From NCBI RefSeq assembly GCF_009604405.1, contig NZ_WEGK01000001.1, positions 847,850 to 911,849 of the forward strand: a stretch of DNA of 64,000 nt, written 5' to 3'. The stretch's first letter is position 1, and the number at the start of each line of letters is the position of its first letter. Positions 34,717 to 43,419 of the stretch are shown here, one piece after another. Below the pieces are notes generated by a model. That model had not been told where the DNA came from, did not search any database, and saw only the letters and a list, made by a program, of their open reading frames with translations. The DNA is from Nocardia macrotermitis. GTDB lineage: Bacteria > Actinomycetota > Actinomycetes > Mycobacteriales > Mycobacteriaceae. Position numbers and translations under genes: made by a program.

Positions 34717-36724
34717 ATGGCCCCGGACATCGACCCACCCTTCGCCACGCCCTACACCGATATCGACGAGCATCGCGACTCCCCCCGTACCGCACCGCTA
34801 CGTCCACGGCGGCTTCACCGGCACCGACACCCGCTTCTCGCTGTACTTCCCACCCGCGCAGACCTATCGGGGCCGGTTCTTCCAGCACATCACCCCGGTC
34901 CCCGACAGCGAACACCTCGCCCAGGGCGCGACCGGACGCGAGGACAAGATCGGCTTCGCCTTCGACAGCGGCGCGTACTTCGTGGAGACCAACGGCGGCG
35001 GCAGCGCCGCGATCCCGGGCGACGCGGCGGACTCGACCATCACCGCCTACCGCGCCAATGCCGCTGCCGCACAACACTCCCGCACGATCGCCGCGCGGAT
35101 CTACGGCGACCACCGCCCCTACGGCTACGCCTACGGCGGCAGCGGCGGCGCGTACCGGACCATCGGCGGCGCGGAGAGCACCGAGGGCGTCTGGGACGGA
35201 TTCGTGCCGTACGTCATCGGCAGTCCGATGGCCATCCCGAACGTCTTCTCGGTGCGCATGCACGCCCAGCGCGTCCTGCGCGACCGCCTGGACCACATCG
35301 CCGACGCCGCCGACGCCGGTTCCCGCACACCGCTCGACGCCGACCTCACCGAATCCGAGCGCGCAGCCCTCACCGAGGTCACCCGGATGGGTTTCCCGAC
35401 CCGATCCTGGTTCGGCCACCGCACCATGGGATTTCACGCCTTCGGCACCCTGTACCCACACGTGATGGCGGTCGATCCGACCTACCGCGAAGACTTCTGG
35501 ACCACCCCTGGCTATCCGGGCGCGGACCCCGCGAGCTCCGTGCACCGCGACCGCCTGCACCATCGCGGCAACACCACCGGAACCCTCACCCGCAAGCAGG
35601 CCATCGCCCGCGGCCTGCCCGTACAGCACGCCGCGGGCACCCCGCACGGCGGCGTCGACAACGCTTTCAAGGGTCCCGGAGCCGACGACGACGCCGTGGT
35701 GGCGGTCGACATCCCCGGCATTCCGGACGCCGAGAAACTGCACGGCGCGGATCTGACCGTGCTCACCGGCGACGCCGCCGGAACCCGCGTCACGATCACC
35801 GAAATCCACGGCGACACAGCACTTCTCGACACCCCCGACCGCGACGGCGCACTGTCCCGCCTGGCCCCGGGCGACACCGTCGAGATCGACAACAGCGCCT
35901 TCCTGGCCGCCCAGACCTACCACCGCCACCAGGTCCCCGACGCCACCTACCGGGTGTGGGACCAGTTCCGCGACCACGACGGGAATCCGATCCCGCCCCA
36001 GCGCGCCCTGCTGCTGGGCCCGCTGTTCACCAGCGCCGCCTCCGGACACGTGCCGACCGGGAAATTCACGGGCAGGATGATCGTCGTCTCGTGTCTGCTG
36101 GATCGCGAGGCGTTCCCGTGGCAGGCCGACTGGTACCGCGACCGGGTCCGTGACCACCTCGGCGATCGCATCGACGACCACTTCCGGCTCTGGTACGTCG
36201 ATCACGCCCTGCACGGCGACGACGAACGCCAGGAACATCCCACCCGCGCCGTCACCTACCTCGGCGTACTGCATCAGGCATTGCGGCAGCTCAGCGCATG
36301 GGTCGAGACCGGAGCGGCACCCGCGGCCAGCACGCGCTACACCGTCGAGGACGGCCAGGTGCTGGTACCGGCGCAGGCCCCCGAGCGACTCGGCGTCCAG
36401 CCCGTGGTGTCGCTCACCGCCGAGGGCACCGACCGCGCCGAGATCACCGCCGGACAACGCGTCCGGCTACAGGCGACCGCGCAGGTCCCGCCCGACGCGG
36501 GCACGATCGTCGGCCTCGCCTGGGATTTCGACGGCTCCGGCGCCTTCACCGAAACCAGCGAATTCACCCCGCACACCACGATCACCGTCGAACGCGATCA
36601 CGTATTCACCACCCCCGGAACACATTTCGTGACCGCCCGCGTCGCAGCCCACCCCGACGGCGACCCGGCGAGCCCCTACGCCCGCATCGAGAACCTGGCC
36701 CGGGTCCGCATCATCGTCACCTGA
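34717..36724 (+). pseudogene. Large hydrolase-like protein with a C-terminal PKD-type domain, frameshifted near its start
   Basis: ATG 34717 opens 23 residues (MAPDIDPPFATPYTDIDEHR, then DSP) that stop making sense after a run of six C (34781-34786). One frame over, a coherent protein continues from VPHRYVHGGFTGTDTRF to 36724. Removing one C joins them into about 668 residues. The core has YAYGGSGGAYRTIGG, which looks like an alpha/beta-hydrolase Ser elbow, and the end carries a PKD-like unit (GLAWDFDGSGAFTET, TTPGTHFVTARV). I see no signal peptide. The break is in a homopolymer, so a sequencing error is as likely as a true mutation. Function unknown. Confidence 0.65.
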
Positions 36725-36757
36725 GGCGATCCTCGTCGTTCGACGCGTTCCCCCCGA

Positions 36758-36810
36758 CCGTGCCGGGTGTTCACCCATCGACACCCGGCACGGCCCGATG
36801 ACATCGGGCC
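36758..36810. terminator. Two tandem terminator hairpins between convergent genes
   Basis: Hairpin 1 has perfect 13-bp arms, CCGTGCCGGGTGT (36758-36770) and ACACCCGGCACGG (36781-36793), with a 10-nt loop. Hairpin 2 has perfect 8-bp arms, GGCCCGAT (36792-36799) and ATCGGGCC (36803-36810). Together they fill the gap between the plus-strand PKD hydrolase and the minus-strand inhibitor gene and probably end transcripts from both sides. A T-tract is weak. Confidence 0.65.
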
Positions 36811-36864
36811 TGTCTCGTTGCCATCGAATCCCATTATCACACAATGGAATTCAGCAATGGAAGA

Positions 36865-37281
36865 CTAGCCGACCGTGATGTTCTCGGTGAAGGTCTGCGC
36901 GGGCGCCGAGCCCGGACGCACCGAGACCAGACGCACCGTGGTGTGCCCGTGCCCGGCGGCGGTGAAGGTCCACACGCTGGTACCGGCCGCACCGGGAATC
37001 GGGTTGGTGGTGCGGAACTGCGGCGCGCCCTCCTGACGCAGCACACCCCGATCGATCGGACTCAGCTTCCAGACGTAGCCCGAGGACGGGTTGTCCGGCA
37101 ACGCCACCGCCAGCTCCTGCCCGACCGACAGCGAGCGACTCTGCCCGTTCCCATCGGTTCCGACGATGACCGGTTCGTCCACCGGCGAGGCGGTGGGGAT
37201 GGCATCGGCCACCGCCACCACATTCGCACCGCCGGCCGCGAGGGCCAGACCGAGGACAACCATCCGCAAAGATGTACGCAC
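36865..37281 (-). CDS. Secreted chagasin-like (I42) cysteine-protease inhibitor
   Basis: 138 residues from GTG 37281, which has AAAGGA about 7 nt upstream. A signal peptide covers about 1-30 (LRMVVLGLALAAGGANVVAV). The mature domain has the chagasin loops: DNPSSGYVWKLS (the NPxxGY loop), GAAGTSVWTFTAAG, and a third VSVRPGSAP where RPW is more usual. Known members inhibit papain-like proteases. A secreted inhibitor in a soil or host-associated actinobacterium could protect surface proteins from foreign proteases (inference). Confidence 0.8.
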   Translation of the reverse strand: MRTSLRMVVLGLALAAGGANVVAVADAIPTASPVDEPVIVGTDGNGQSRSLSVGQELAVALPDNPSSGYVWKLSPIDRGVLRQEGAPQFRTTNPIPGAAGTSVWTFTAAGHGHTTVRLVSVRPGSAPAQTFTENITVG

Positions 37282-37341
37282 CGCATTCCTTTCACACTGT
37301 GAGGCGCTCACCTTACCGGCGTTCCCGGGCCAACCTGTGTC

Positions 37342-37372
37342 CCGGCTGCGAAATGCGTTCCCCGGCAGCCGG
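37342..37372 (-). terminator. Stem-loop after the type B esterase
   Basis: CCGGCTGC (37342-37349) and GCAGCCGG (37365-37372) form a perfect 8-bp stem 5 bp beyond the esterase stop on the minus strand. There is no T-tract, so termination may be weak or factor-assisted. Confidence 0.4.
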
Positions 37373-37377
37373 TTCCG

Positions 37378-38880
37378 TCAGCTCAGCTGGGCCTCGCGCC
37401 AGGCCCGCACCGCGGCGAGCTCGTCGGCACGCGGATCCACCGCCACCGCGGAGTCCGGATCGTCGAAGACCTGCACCGCGCGATGATCCGTGCTGAACCG
37501 AGCCCAGCCCGGATCGCCGTGCGTGGCGAAATCCACCCAGGCCCGATGCACCCGATCCGCCAGGGCCTGCGGCGGATTCGGCCCGGTCAGCCTCGTTGCC
37601 GCGTCGAGCCGGTCGAAGACGAACGGCACCTCCAGCACATGGCAGGCACCCAGTCCCGCGATACCCGACCGCCAGCCGAATTCGTACATGTAGGTCGGTT
37701 GCCCCGCGGCCGCGACGGATTCGGCGATGCGCACCGAATCCTCCCGGAATGCCACATCGGTGACGATCGCGTTGAACACGTCCGCCGCCGAGGCCCCTGG
37801 CCGATTGGCCGAATAGATCTGCGCCAGCGCAGGATCCAGCCCGTACCGCGGCAGCACCAGCGGCAGCACCTCCTCGCTGATCCCCGCGGCCAGCCCGGCG
37901 GGCACGGTGAAGAACCGGAACTCCTCTGCGGTGCAGCCGATCAGCAACGGCACCGCCCGCTCGGGCCGCGCGGCCAGCACCGCGCTGGACAGATCCTCGA
38001 TCAGCTCACCGTCGATCACCGGGAACAGGCTCATCACACCCAGCCCGTGACTGATGACGCTCTCACCCCACCGCGCCGGATCGGGATCCTGCATCAACTC
38101 CAGCGCCATCGCGTCCTGCGCGGCCCGCAACCGATCGGGCCCGAACTCGCCGAACGCGGCCGGGGTCGGCTCGATCCCGGCCTTGTCCGCGATCACCCCG
38201 GCCACCAACCTGGCGTCCTCGGCCTTCGCGATCCCGATTCCGTTGCCGCTCTGGATGATCGCGCGCCGGAACAGCCCGTCGGTCAGCGGCGAGGCGATCA
38301 GCGCGGCGATGCTCATACCGCCCGCGGATTCCCCGAAGACGGTGACATTGCCGGGATCTCCGCCGAACGCCGCGATGTTCTCCCGCACCCAGCGCAGCGC
38401 GAACACCTGATCGTGCAGACCCCGATTGAGCGGCGCGCCCGGAATCGCCGCGAAGCCGGAGACGCCGAGCCGGTAGTTGATCGAGACGGTCACCACACCG
38501 TCACGAGCGAACGAGCCGCCGTCGTAGATCGGCCGCGCGTTGGAGCCGCGTACGAACGCACCGCCGTGAATCCACACCATGACCGGTAGGCCCGACCCGC
38601 CCGTCTCAGGAGTCCAGACGTTCACGTTCAGGTACTCGTCACCGGGAATGCCGTCGCTGCCCAGCAACGCGTGGATGGGCGCGGGATACGGCGACTGCGC
38701 ACACGTCGCGCCGTATTCGACCGCATCGCGCACGCCATCCCAGTCCGCTACGCGCGCAGGCAGTTCGAACCGCGCGGGTCCGATCGGCGCGGCCGCGTAC
38801 GGAATACCCAGGAAAGTGTCGATCCCGTCCCGGGTGACCCCGCGAACCTTGCCGCCCGTCACGGACACGATGGTTTCCAC
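37378..38880 (-). CDS. Type B carboxylesterase
   Basis: 500 residues from GTG 38880 with AGGAGG 6 nt upstream; the frame upstream of this has no role. Typical features: FLGIPYAAAPIGPARF, DEYLNVNVWTP, MVWIHGGAFVRGS (oxyanion hole), the nucleophile FGESAGGMS near residue 184, the acid near EEFRFF and the His in GACHVLEVPFVF. There is no signal peptide, so it is probably cytoplasmic. It hydrolyses carboxylic esters, with xenobiotic, lipid and p-nitrobenzyl esters as common substrates. Divergent from a glycosyltransferase with a 359-bp gap. Confidence 0.92.
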   Translation of the reverse strand: METIVSVTGGKVRGVTRDGIDTFLGIPYAAAPIGPARFELPARVADWDGVRDAVEYGATCAQSPYPAPIHALLGSDGIPGDEYLNVNVWTPETGGSGLPVMVWIHGGAFVRGSNARPIYDGGSFARDGVVTVSINYRLGVSGFAAIPGAPLNRGLHDQVFALRWVRENIAAFGGDPGNVTVFGESAGGMSIAALIASPLTDGLFRRAIIQSGNGIGIAKAEDARLVAGVIADKAGIEPTPAAFGEFGPDRLRAAQDAMALELMQDPDPARWGESVISHGLGVMSLFPVIDGELIEDLSSAVLAARPERAVPLLIGCTAEEFRFFTVPAGLAAGISEEVLPLVLPRYGLDPALAQIYSANRPGASAADVFNAIVTDVAFREDSVRIAESVAAAGQPTYMYEFGWRSGIAGLGACHVLEVPFVFDRLDAATRLTGPNPPQALADRVHRAWVDFATHGDPGWARFSTDHRAVQVFDDPDSAVAVDPRADELAAVRAWREAQLS

Positions 38881-39239
38881 AGCGAACCTCCTGAAGTTGC
38901 CGACATTCTGCCTCGCCGAAATCCGCCGAGTGAATGAAACGTTCCGATTTCGGATCCTGCGGTCCATGGGAGCACACGCCCGGCGCCACGCATCGATCAG
39001 GTGCGATCCCGGTTCATTGCACGGTATGGGCCCTCGACGGGCACAATGCTCCAGTGCTCCCGATTTACTACGGCTTGTTCATGCTCCTGTTCGAGAGTCA
39101 ACGCCTGCTCGAATTCCTCCTCGGTCCCTGAGCGACGTCCGGCTCCCGGTTCGACGCCCGCCACGCGGCGATTCGGCCCACAGTGACCTCACAGCGGCCG
39201 CCAAGCCCCGCACTAGCGGAGTGGACGAATCTTGTGGTC
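38881..39239. other. Divergent intergenic region (esterase / glycosyltransferase)
   Basis: 359 bp holding the promoters of two divergent genes and one possible very small gene (39054-39131). AGGAGG for the esterase lies at its left edge. I see no clear operator or riboswitch fold. Confidence 0.35.
39054..39131 (+). CDS. Possible 25-residue hydrophobic peptide
   Basis: GTG 39054 opens a short frame ending at TGA 39131: aromatic and Leu-rich (PIYYGLFMLLFESQRLLEFL) with one Arg and two Glu, which could be a small membrane peptide. There is no ribosome site, although an ATG in another frame lies close upstream. The amphipathic, hydrophobic composition is the only reason to list it. Confidence 0.25.
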   Translation: MLPIYYGLFMLLFESQRLLEFLLGP

Positions 39240-40085
39240 ATGAGCGAAATGACGATTGCCCCGCAGGTCACGGACCGCACCGGAACCGCCCCGCACGCGC
39301 CCACTCTGGACGTGGTGATCCCGGTCTACAACGAGGAGCACAGCCTCGGCAGCTGCGTGTGGCGGCTGCTGTCCCACCTCGAGAGTTTCCCGTTCTCGGC
39401 GCGCATCACCATCGCCGACAACGCGAGCACCGACGGCACCCTCGCGGTGGCCAACGCGCTGGCCGCGGACTTCGACAACGTCCAGGTCATGCACCTGGAT
39501 CGCAAGGGCCGCGGCCGGGCCCTGCGCGCGGCGTGGCTGGCCTCGGACGCGGCGGTCGTCGCCTACATGGACGTGGACCTGTCCACCGATCTGAACGGCC
39601 TGCTGCCGCTGGTGGCCCCGCTGGTCTCGGGACATTCGGACATCGCGATCGGCACCCGGCTGGATCCCGCGTCGCGGGTGGTGCGCGGGCCCAAGCGCGA
39701 ATTCATCTCCCGCAGTTACAACCTGATCCTGAAAGCCGCTCTGCGCGCGCACTTCTCCGATGCCCAATGCGGTTTCAAGGCGATGCGCACCGATATCGCG
39801 CAGGTGCTGCTGCCGGTCGTGCAGGACGGCGAGTGGTTCTTCGACACCGAACTGCTGATACTCGCGCAGCGGTGCGGTCTGCGCATCCACGAGGTGCCGG
39901 TGGACTGGGTCGACGATCCGGACAGCCGCGTCGACATCGTCGACACCGCGCGCAAGGATCTGCAAGGCGTGTGGCGGCTGCGGCGCGCCTTCGCCACGCA
40001 CGCGCTGCCGATCGCGGATCTGCGCGTCGAACTCGAACGCAAACCCCTCACCGCCCGCCTCCCGCTGACCCTGGCCGCGGCCTGA
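39240..40085 (+). CDS. Family 2 glycosyltransferase (polyprenyl-phosphate sugar synthase type)
   Basis: 281 residues from ATG 39240 (another ATG three codons on). The GT-A fold is clear: LDVVIPVYNEEHSLGSCVWR, ITIADNASTDGTLAVA, GRGRALRAAWLAS, the metal-binding MDVDLSTD, then GTRLDPASRVVRGPKREFIS and DAQCGFKAMRTDIA. The last two motifs are characteristic of dolichyl- or polyprenyl-phosphate mannose or glucose synthases. It lacks a C-terminal membrane domain, so it may act with a separate membrane protein. Likely role is donor supply for cell-wall glycan or glycoprotein synthesis. Confidence 0.88.
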   Translation: MSEMTIAPQVTDRTGTAPHAPTLDVVIPVYNEEHSLGSCVWRLLSHLESFPFSARITIADNASTDGTLAVANALAADFDNVQVMHLDRKGRGRALRAAWLASDAAVVAYMDVDLSTDLNGLLPLVAPLVSGHSDIAIGTRLDPASRVVRGPKREFISRSYNLILKAALRAHFSDAQCGFKAMRTDIAQVLLPVVQDGEWFFDTELLILAQRCGLRIHEVPVDWVDDPDSRVDIVDTARKDLQGVWRLRRAFATHALPIADLRVELERKPLTARLPLTLAAA

Positions 40086-40233
40086 CCACCCGCTGCCGGG
40101 CAGACGGCCTCGACACGATCACACCTGCCGTGCGAGTCTGATAGTCGTCTGAGAACAGTGCAAAGCGGACACTTTCCGCCGATGCCGGGCGTTGACACCG
40201 GTAAGCAGGCCCGCGATCACGAAGGAGTTCGTC

Positions 40234-40515
40234 ATGGCCCTCATCGGAATGCTCATCGGGTATGTGCTGTCGCTGTTCATCCTGGTGATGCTCGTACGCG
40301 TGGTACTGGACTGGATCCAGATGCTCAGCACCTCACCGACCGCGGAATGGCTGGTGAAGGGGCGGCGGATCGCGCATTCCTGCACCGAGCCGGTCATCGC
40401 GCCGGTACGCCGCGTCCTCCCGCCGATCCGTGCCGGCGGCATGTCGATCGACCTGGCGTTCACACTGGTGTTCATCGCGGCGATCATCCTGCGCACGATC
40501 GCGTTCAGCCTCTGA
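40234..40515 (+). CDS. YggT-family membrane protein
   Basis: 93 residues from ATG 40234 with AAGGAG at 8 nt. Two membrane segments flank a conserved cytoplasmic loop: LIGYVLSLFILVMLVRVVLD and the terminal FTLVFIAAIILRTIAF, with the family motif CTEPVIAPVRRVLPPI between them. YggT proteins occur in most bacteria and plastids and are linked to osmotic tolerance and membrane organisation near division genes. The extra residues before the ATG have no ribosome site. Confidence 0.88.
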   Translation: MALIGMLIGYVLSLFILVMLVRVVLDWIQMLSTSPTAEWLVKGRRIAHSCTEPVIAPVRRVLPPIRAGGMSIDLAFTLVFIAAIILRTIAFSL

Positions 40516-40559
40516 CTCACCCGCCCCGACCAGCGGATCTACGAAATCCCCAGCCGCCC

Positions 40560-40613
40560 AGCCGAATACCGCTCGCCCCGCGAGCGGTCCGCCGGTCCCC
40601 GGCGTATTCGGCT
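40560..40613. repeat. Nested inverted repeat downstream of the YggT gene
   Basis: Outer arms AGCCGAATAC (40560-40569) and GTATTCGGCT (40604-40613) are perfectly complementary over 10 bp. Inside, CGCTCG and CGAGCG form a second 6-bp hairpin. It begins 45 bp after the YggT stop and may end its transcript, but it has no T-tract. Confidence 0.5.
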
Positions 40614-40635
40614 CTGTCCCGGCGTTATTCGGTCG

Positions 40636-40710
40636 CTACGGAAACGATTTCACGAATGCGACGCCGATGACCACCGCGCTGACCACGGCAACGGCCGCAA
40701 TACTCCACAT
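40636..40710 (-). CDS. Possible 24-residue membrane peptide
   Basis: ATG 40710 is preceded by AAGGGA at 7 nt and encodes 24 residues: one hydrophobic segment (IAAVAVVSAVVIGVAFV) with a Trp at position 2 and a basic end. This is the composition of known small single-helix membrane proteins. The good ribosome site and uninterrupted hydrophobic run support it; nothing identifies a function. Confidence 0.4.
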   Translation of the reverse strand: MWSIAAVAVVSAVVIGVAFVKSFP

Positions 40711-41245
40711 ATGAGAATCCCTTATTCGACTGTGCAACAAGCGGTTTGAAAGTACCCCGGCCTGCCCCGCCCTGTCCGCGAAACCGCCCATCCCGCCCAG
40801 CCCTCATCCGTGCGCTCTTCCTCCCACCGCACGATCGCCCCGATTGCCCCTGCTGGAAATTCCGGGCTGGAATCAATCAATGCGCATAGTTGAGTATGAG
40901 CATGTTCCAATCTGCACACGTTCCACACTGGACATGTCCCAGACTTCCCGGCCCGAAACCACCTGTGCCGAAACATGTTCGAACAGTGAGAGATTCGCCT
41001 CGACAGCCGCACCAACATGCCCACCACCGCATCCCGACACGACCACCGCCGCTCAGTGCCCGCAGCGCTCGCACCTCGACGCAGGTCGGGTCAACGCTCG
41101 AAACGGCCCCTGCGGCAAAGCCCGCCGAATACGTGTCCCCTCTTCTCGGGCAGCGGGTGCGTATCCCGACAAGAGGTGCGCCGATACGACGGAACCGGTG
41201 AGCGATTGCCGCCCACCGGTTCCGGATCAGTGTCTTCCCGCGTGC
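40711..41245. other. Long non-coding gap before der
   Basis: 535 bp without a convincing gene. Frames cross it on both strands, one of them Cys-rich (minus, 40722-41027), but none has a ribosome site or plausible composition. It contains a perfect GGACATGTCC palindrome (40930-40939) and AACATGTT next to GTTCGAAC (40972-40984). Confidence 0.4.
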
Positions 41246-42685
41246 CTACTTCTTCCTGCGGTCGCGCTTCTCCCGCACCCGGACCGAAACCCGCACGGGC
41301 GAACCGTCGAAACCGAACTCCTCACGCAGCCTGCGCTCCAGGAACCGGCGGTAACCGGCCTCCAGGAATCCGGTGGTGAACAGGACGAACGTCGGCGGAC
41401 GCGTGGTCGCCTGGGTCACGAACAGCACGCGCGGCAGCCGACCGCCACGCATCGGCGGCGGCGTGGCCGCGACGACCTCCTTGAGCCAGGTGTTCAACCG
41501 GCCCGTGGGGATGCGCTTGTCCCAGGATTCGAGCGCGGTCTCCATGGCGGGCACGAGTTTCTGCACCGCGCGACCGGTGTGCGCGGAGATGTTGACCCGC
41601 TGTGCCCACGGCACCTGCACCATTTCCCGGTCGATCTCGCGCTCGAGCTGCTCGCGCCGGTCCTCGTCGACCAGATCCCACTTGTTGTAGGCCAGCACCA
41701 GCGCCCGCCCGGTCTCGGCGACCATGCTGATCACCCGCAGATCCTGCTCGGTGATCGGCTGCGAGGCGTCGATCAGCATGACCGCCACCTCCGCGGCCTC
41801 GATCGCCGATTTGGTGCGCAGCGAGGCGTAGAACTCGGTGCCGCTGGCATTGGACACCTTGCGCCGCAAACCTGCGGTATCCACGAAACGCCAAGGCTTA
41901 CCGCCCAATTCGACCAGCGAGTCGACCGGATCCACGGTCGTGCCCGCCACATCGTGCACCACCGAACGCTCGTCGCCGGACAACTTGTTCAGCAGACTCG
42001 ACTTGCCCACATTGGGCTTGCCGACCAGCGCCACCCGACGCGGCCCGGAACCGAGCGCACCGACGTCCTCGCGCGGCGTCTCGGGCAGCGCCTCGAGCAC
42101 CACGTCCAGCAGATCACCGGTCCCGCGGCCGTGCGCCGCGCTGACCAGGTGCGGCTCACCGAGTCCGAGCGACCACAGCGTGGCCGCCTCCGCCTCGAGC
42201 TTCTCGCCGTCGACCTTGTTCACCACGAGCACGACGGGAGTCTTGGAGCGCCGCAGCACCCGCACCGCCGCCTCGTCGGTGGCGGTCGCGCCGGTGGTCA
42301 CATCGACCACGAGCAGGATCGCGTCGGCGGTCCGCATGGCCAGTTCGGCCTGCCGCGCCACCGACTGCTGCAATCCCTTGGCGTCGGGCTCCCAACCGCC
42401 GGTGTCCTGCACCAGGAATCGCCGCCCGGCCCAGGTCGCCTCGTACGAGACGCGGTCCCGGGTGACGCCCGGAACGTCCTCCACCACGGCCTCGCGACGA
42501 CCCAGAATGCGGTTCACCAGGGTCGATTTACCGACGTTCGGGCGGCCGACGACGGCCACGGTCGGCATCGGCACATATTCGCCGCCCTCGTCCGCACCGT
42601 CGAGATCGCTGATCTCCCAATCGGTTTCGTCACTCCACACCCCGTCGGCGGCATAGCCGACGGCACCGGCGTCCGGATAGGTCAT
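41246..42685 (-). CDS. der: Ribosome-associated GTPase Der (EngA)
   Basis: 479 residues with two G domains in tandem, the hallmark of Der. Domain 1 has [22 protein letters not shown] and NKVDG; domain 2 has [24 protein letters not shown] and NKWDLVDE; a KH-like domain closes the protein ([19 protein letters not shown]). It is essential for 50S subunit assembly. The acidic 35-residue N-terminal extension is normal for actinobacteria. Its ATG overlaps the cmk stop by 4 bases (ATGA). Order cmk-der matches Rv1712-Rv1713. Confidence 0.96.
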   Translation of the reverse strand: MTYPDAGAVGYAADGVWSDETDWEISDLDGADEGGEYVPMPTVAVVGRPNVGKSTLVNRILGRREAVVEDVPGVTRDRVSYEATWAGRRFLVQDTGGWEPDAKGLQQSVARQAELAMRTADAILLVVDVTTGATATDEAAVRVLRRSKTPVVLVVNKVDGEKLEAEAATLWSLGLGEPHLVSAAHGRGTGDLLDVVLEALPETPREDVGALGSGPRRVALVGKPNVGKSSLLNKLSGDERSVVHDVAGTTVDPVDSLVELGGKPWRFVDTAGLRRKVSNASGTEFYASLRTKSAIEAAEVAVMLIDASQPITEQDLRVISMVAETGRALVLAYNKWDLVDEDRREQLEREIDREMVQVPWAQRVNISAHTGRAVQKLVPAMETALESWDKRIPTGRLNTWLKEVVAATPPPMRGGRLPRVLFVTQATTRPPTFVLFTTGFLEAGYRRFLERRLREEFGFDGSPVRVSVRVREKRDRRKK

Positions 42686-43419
42686 CGCCCTGCTCCCGAG
42701 GAAATCTGTTGCGCCACAACCTGGAACAGCTCGTCGATGACCTGTTCGCGGGTCAGCTCGCTGGTGTCCACGATGACCGCGTCCGAGGCCGGGCGCAGCG
42801 GGGAGACCGCACGGGTGGAATCCAGGGTGTCGCGGCGCTGCACATCGGCCAGTACGGCCTCGTAATCGTCGCCGCGACCCTCGGCGATGTTCTGCTGATT
42901 GCGCCGGTGGGCGCGGGCCGGGGCGGAGGCCGTCAGATAGATCTTGGCGTCCGCGCCGGGCAGCACGACGGTGCCGATATCGCGGCCCTCGACCACGATT
43001 CGCCCTGCGGCAGCGGCGATCTCGCGCTGCAACGCGACCAACTGCTCACGCACCTCGGGCACCGCCGACACCGCGGAGACCGCCTTGGTGACCGCGTCGC
43101 CGCGGATCTCCCCCGACACGTCCGCGTAGTCCAGCTCGATGACCTCGTGACTCGGATCGGTGCCGATGCCCAGCGGCAGATCCTTCACCGCCACCGCGAT
43201 CGCCGCCGGATCGGTCAGCTCGACCCCGGCGCGCAACGCGTGCAGGGTCGCGACCCGGTACATCGCTCCGGTGTCCAGATACCGCGCACCCAGCCGGGTG
43301 GCCAGCAGCCGGGACACGCTCGACTTGCCGGTGCCCGAGGGCCCGTCCATCGCGATGACCAGCGACTCCGAACCCGACATGCGCTCGGGAATCTCGATCG
43401 ACATCTTCACACCGTTCAC
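42682..43419 (-). CDS. cmk: Cytidylate kinase
   Basis: 245 residues. P-loop [19 protein letters not shown] near the N-terminus, then [20 protein letters not shown], the NMP-binding [12 protein letters not shown], and the lid segment [12 protein letters not shown]. It phosphorylates CMP and dCMP. GTG 43419 overlaps the rluB stop (GTGA) and an in-frame ATG occurs five codons later; I keep the first because of the coupling. Downstream der overlaps by 4 bases. Confidence 0.95.
   Translation of the reverse strand: MNGVKMSIEIPERMSGSESLVIAMDGPSGTGKSSVSRLLATRLGARYLDTGAMYRVATLHALRAGVELTDPAAIAVAVKDLPLGIGTDPSHEVIELDYADVSGEIRGDAVTKAVSAVSAVPEVREQLVALQREIAAAAGRIVVEGRDIGTVVLPGADAKIYLTASAPARAHRRNQQNIAEGRGDDYEAVLADVQRRDTLDSTRAVSPLRPASDAVIVDTSELTREQVIDELFQVVAQQISSGAGR

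Noticed and set aside
40722..41027. Cys/Trp-rich 101-codon frame on the minus strand
   Set aside because: No ribosome site, no recognisable motif, and poor GC3 bias compared with real genes here.
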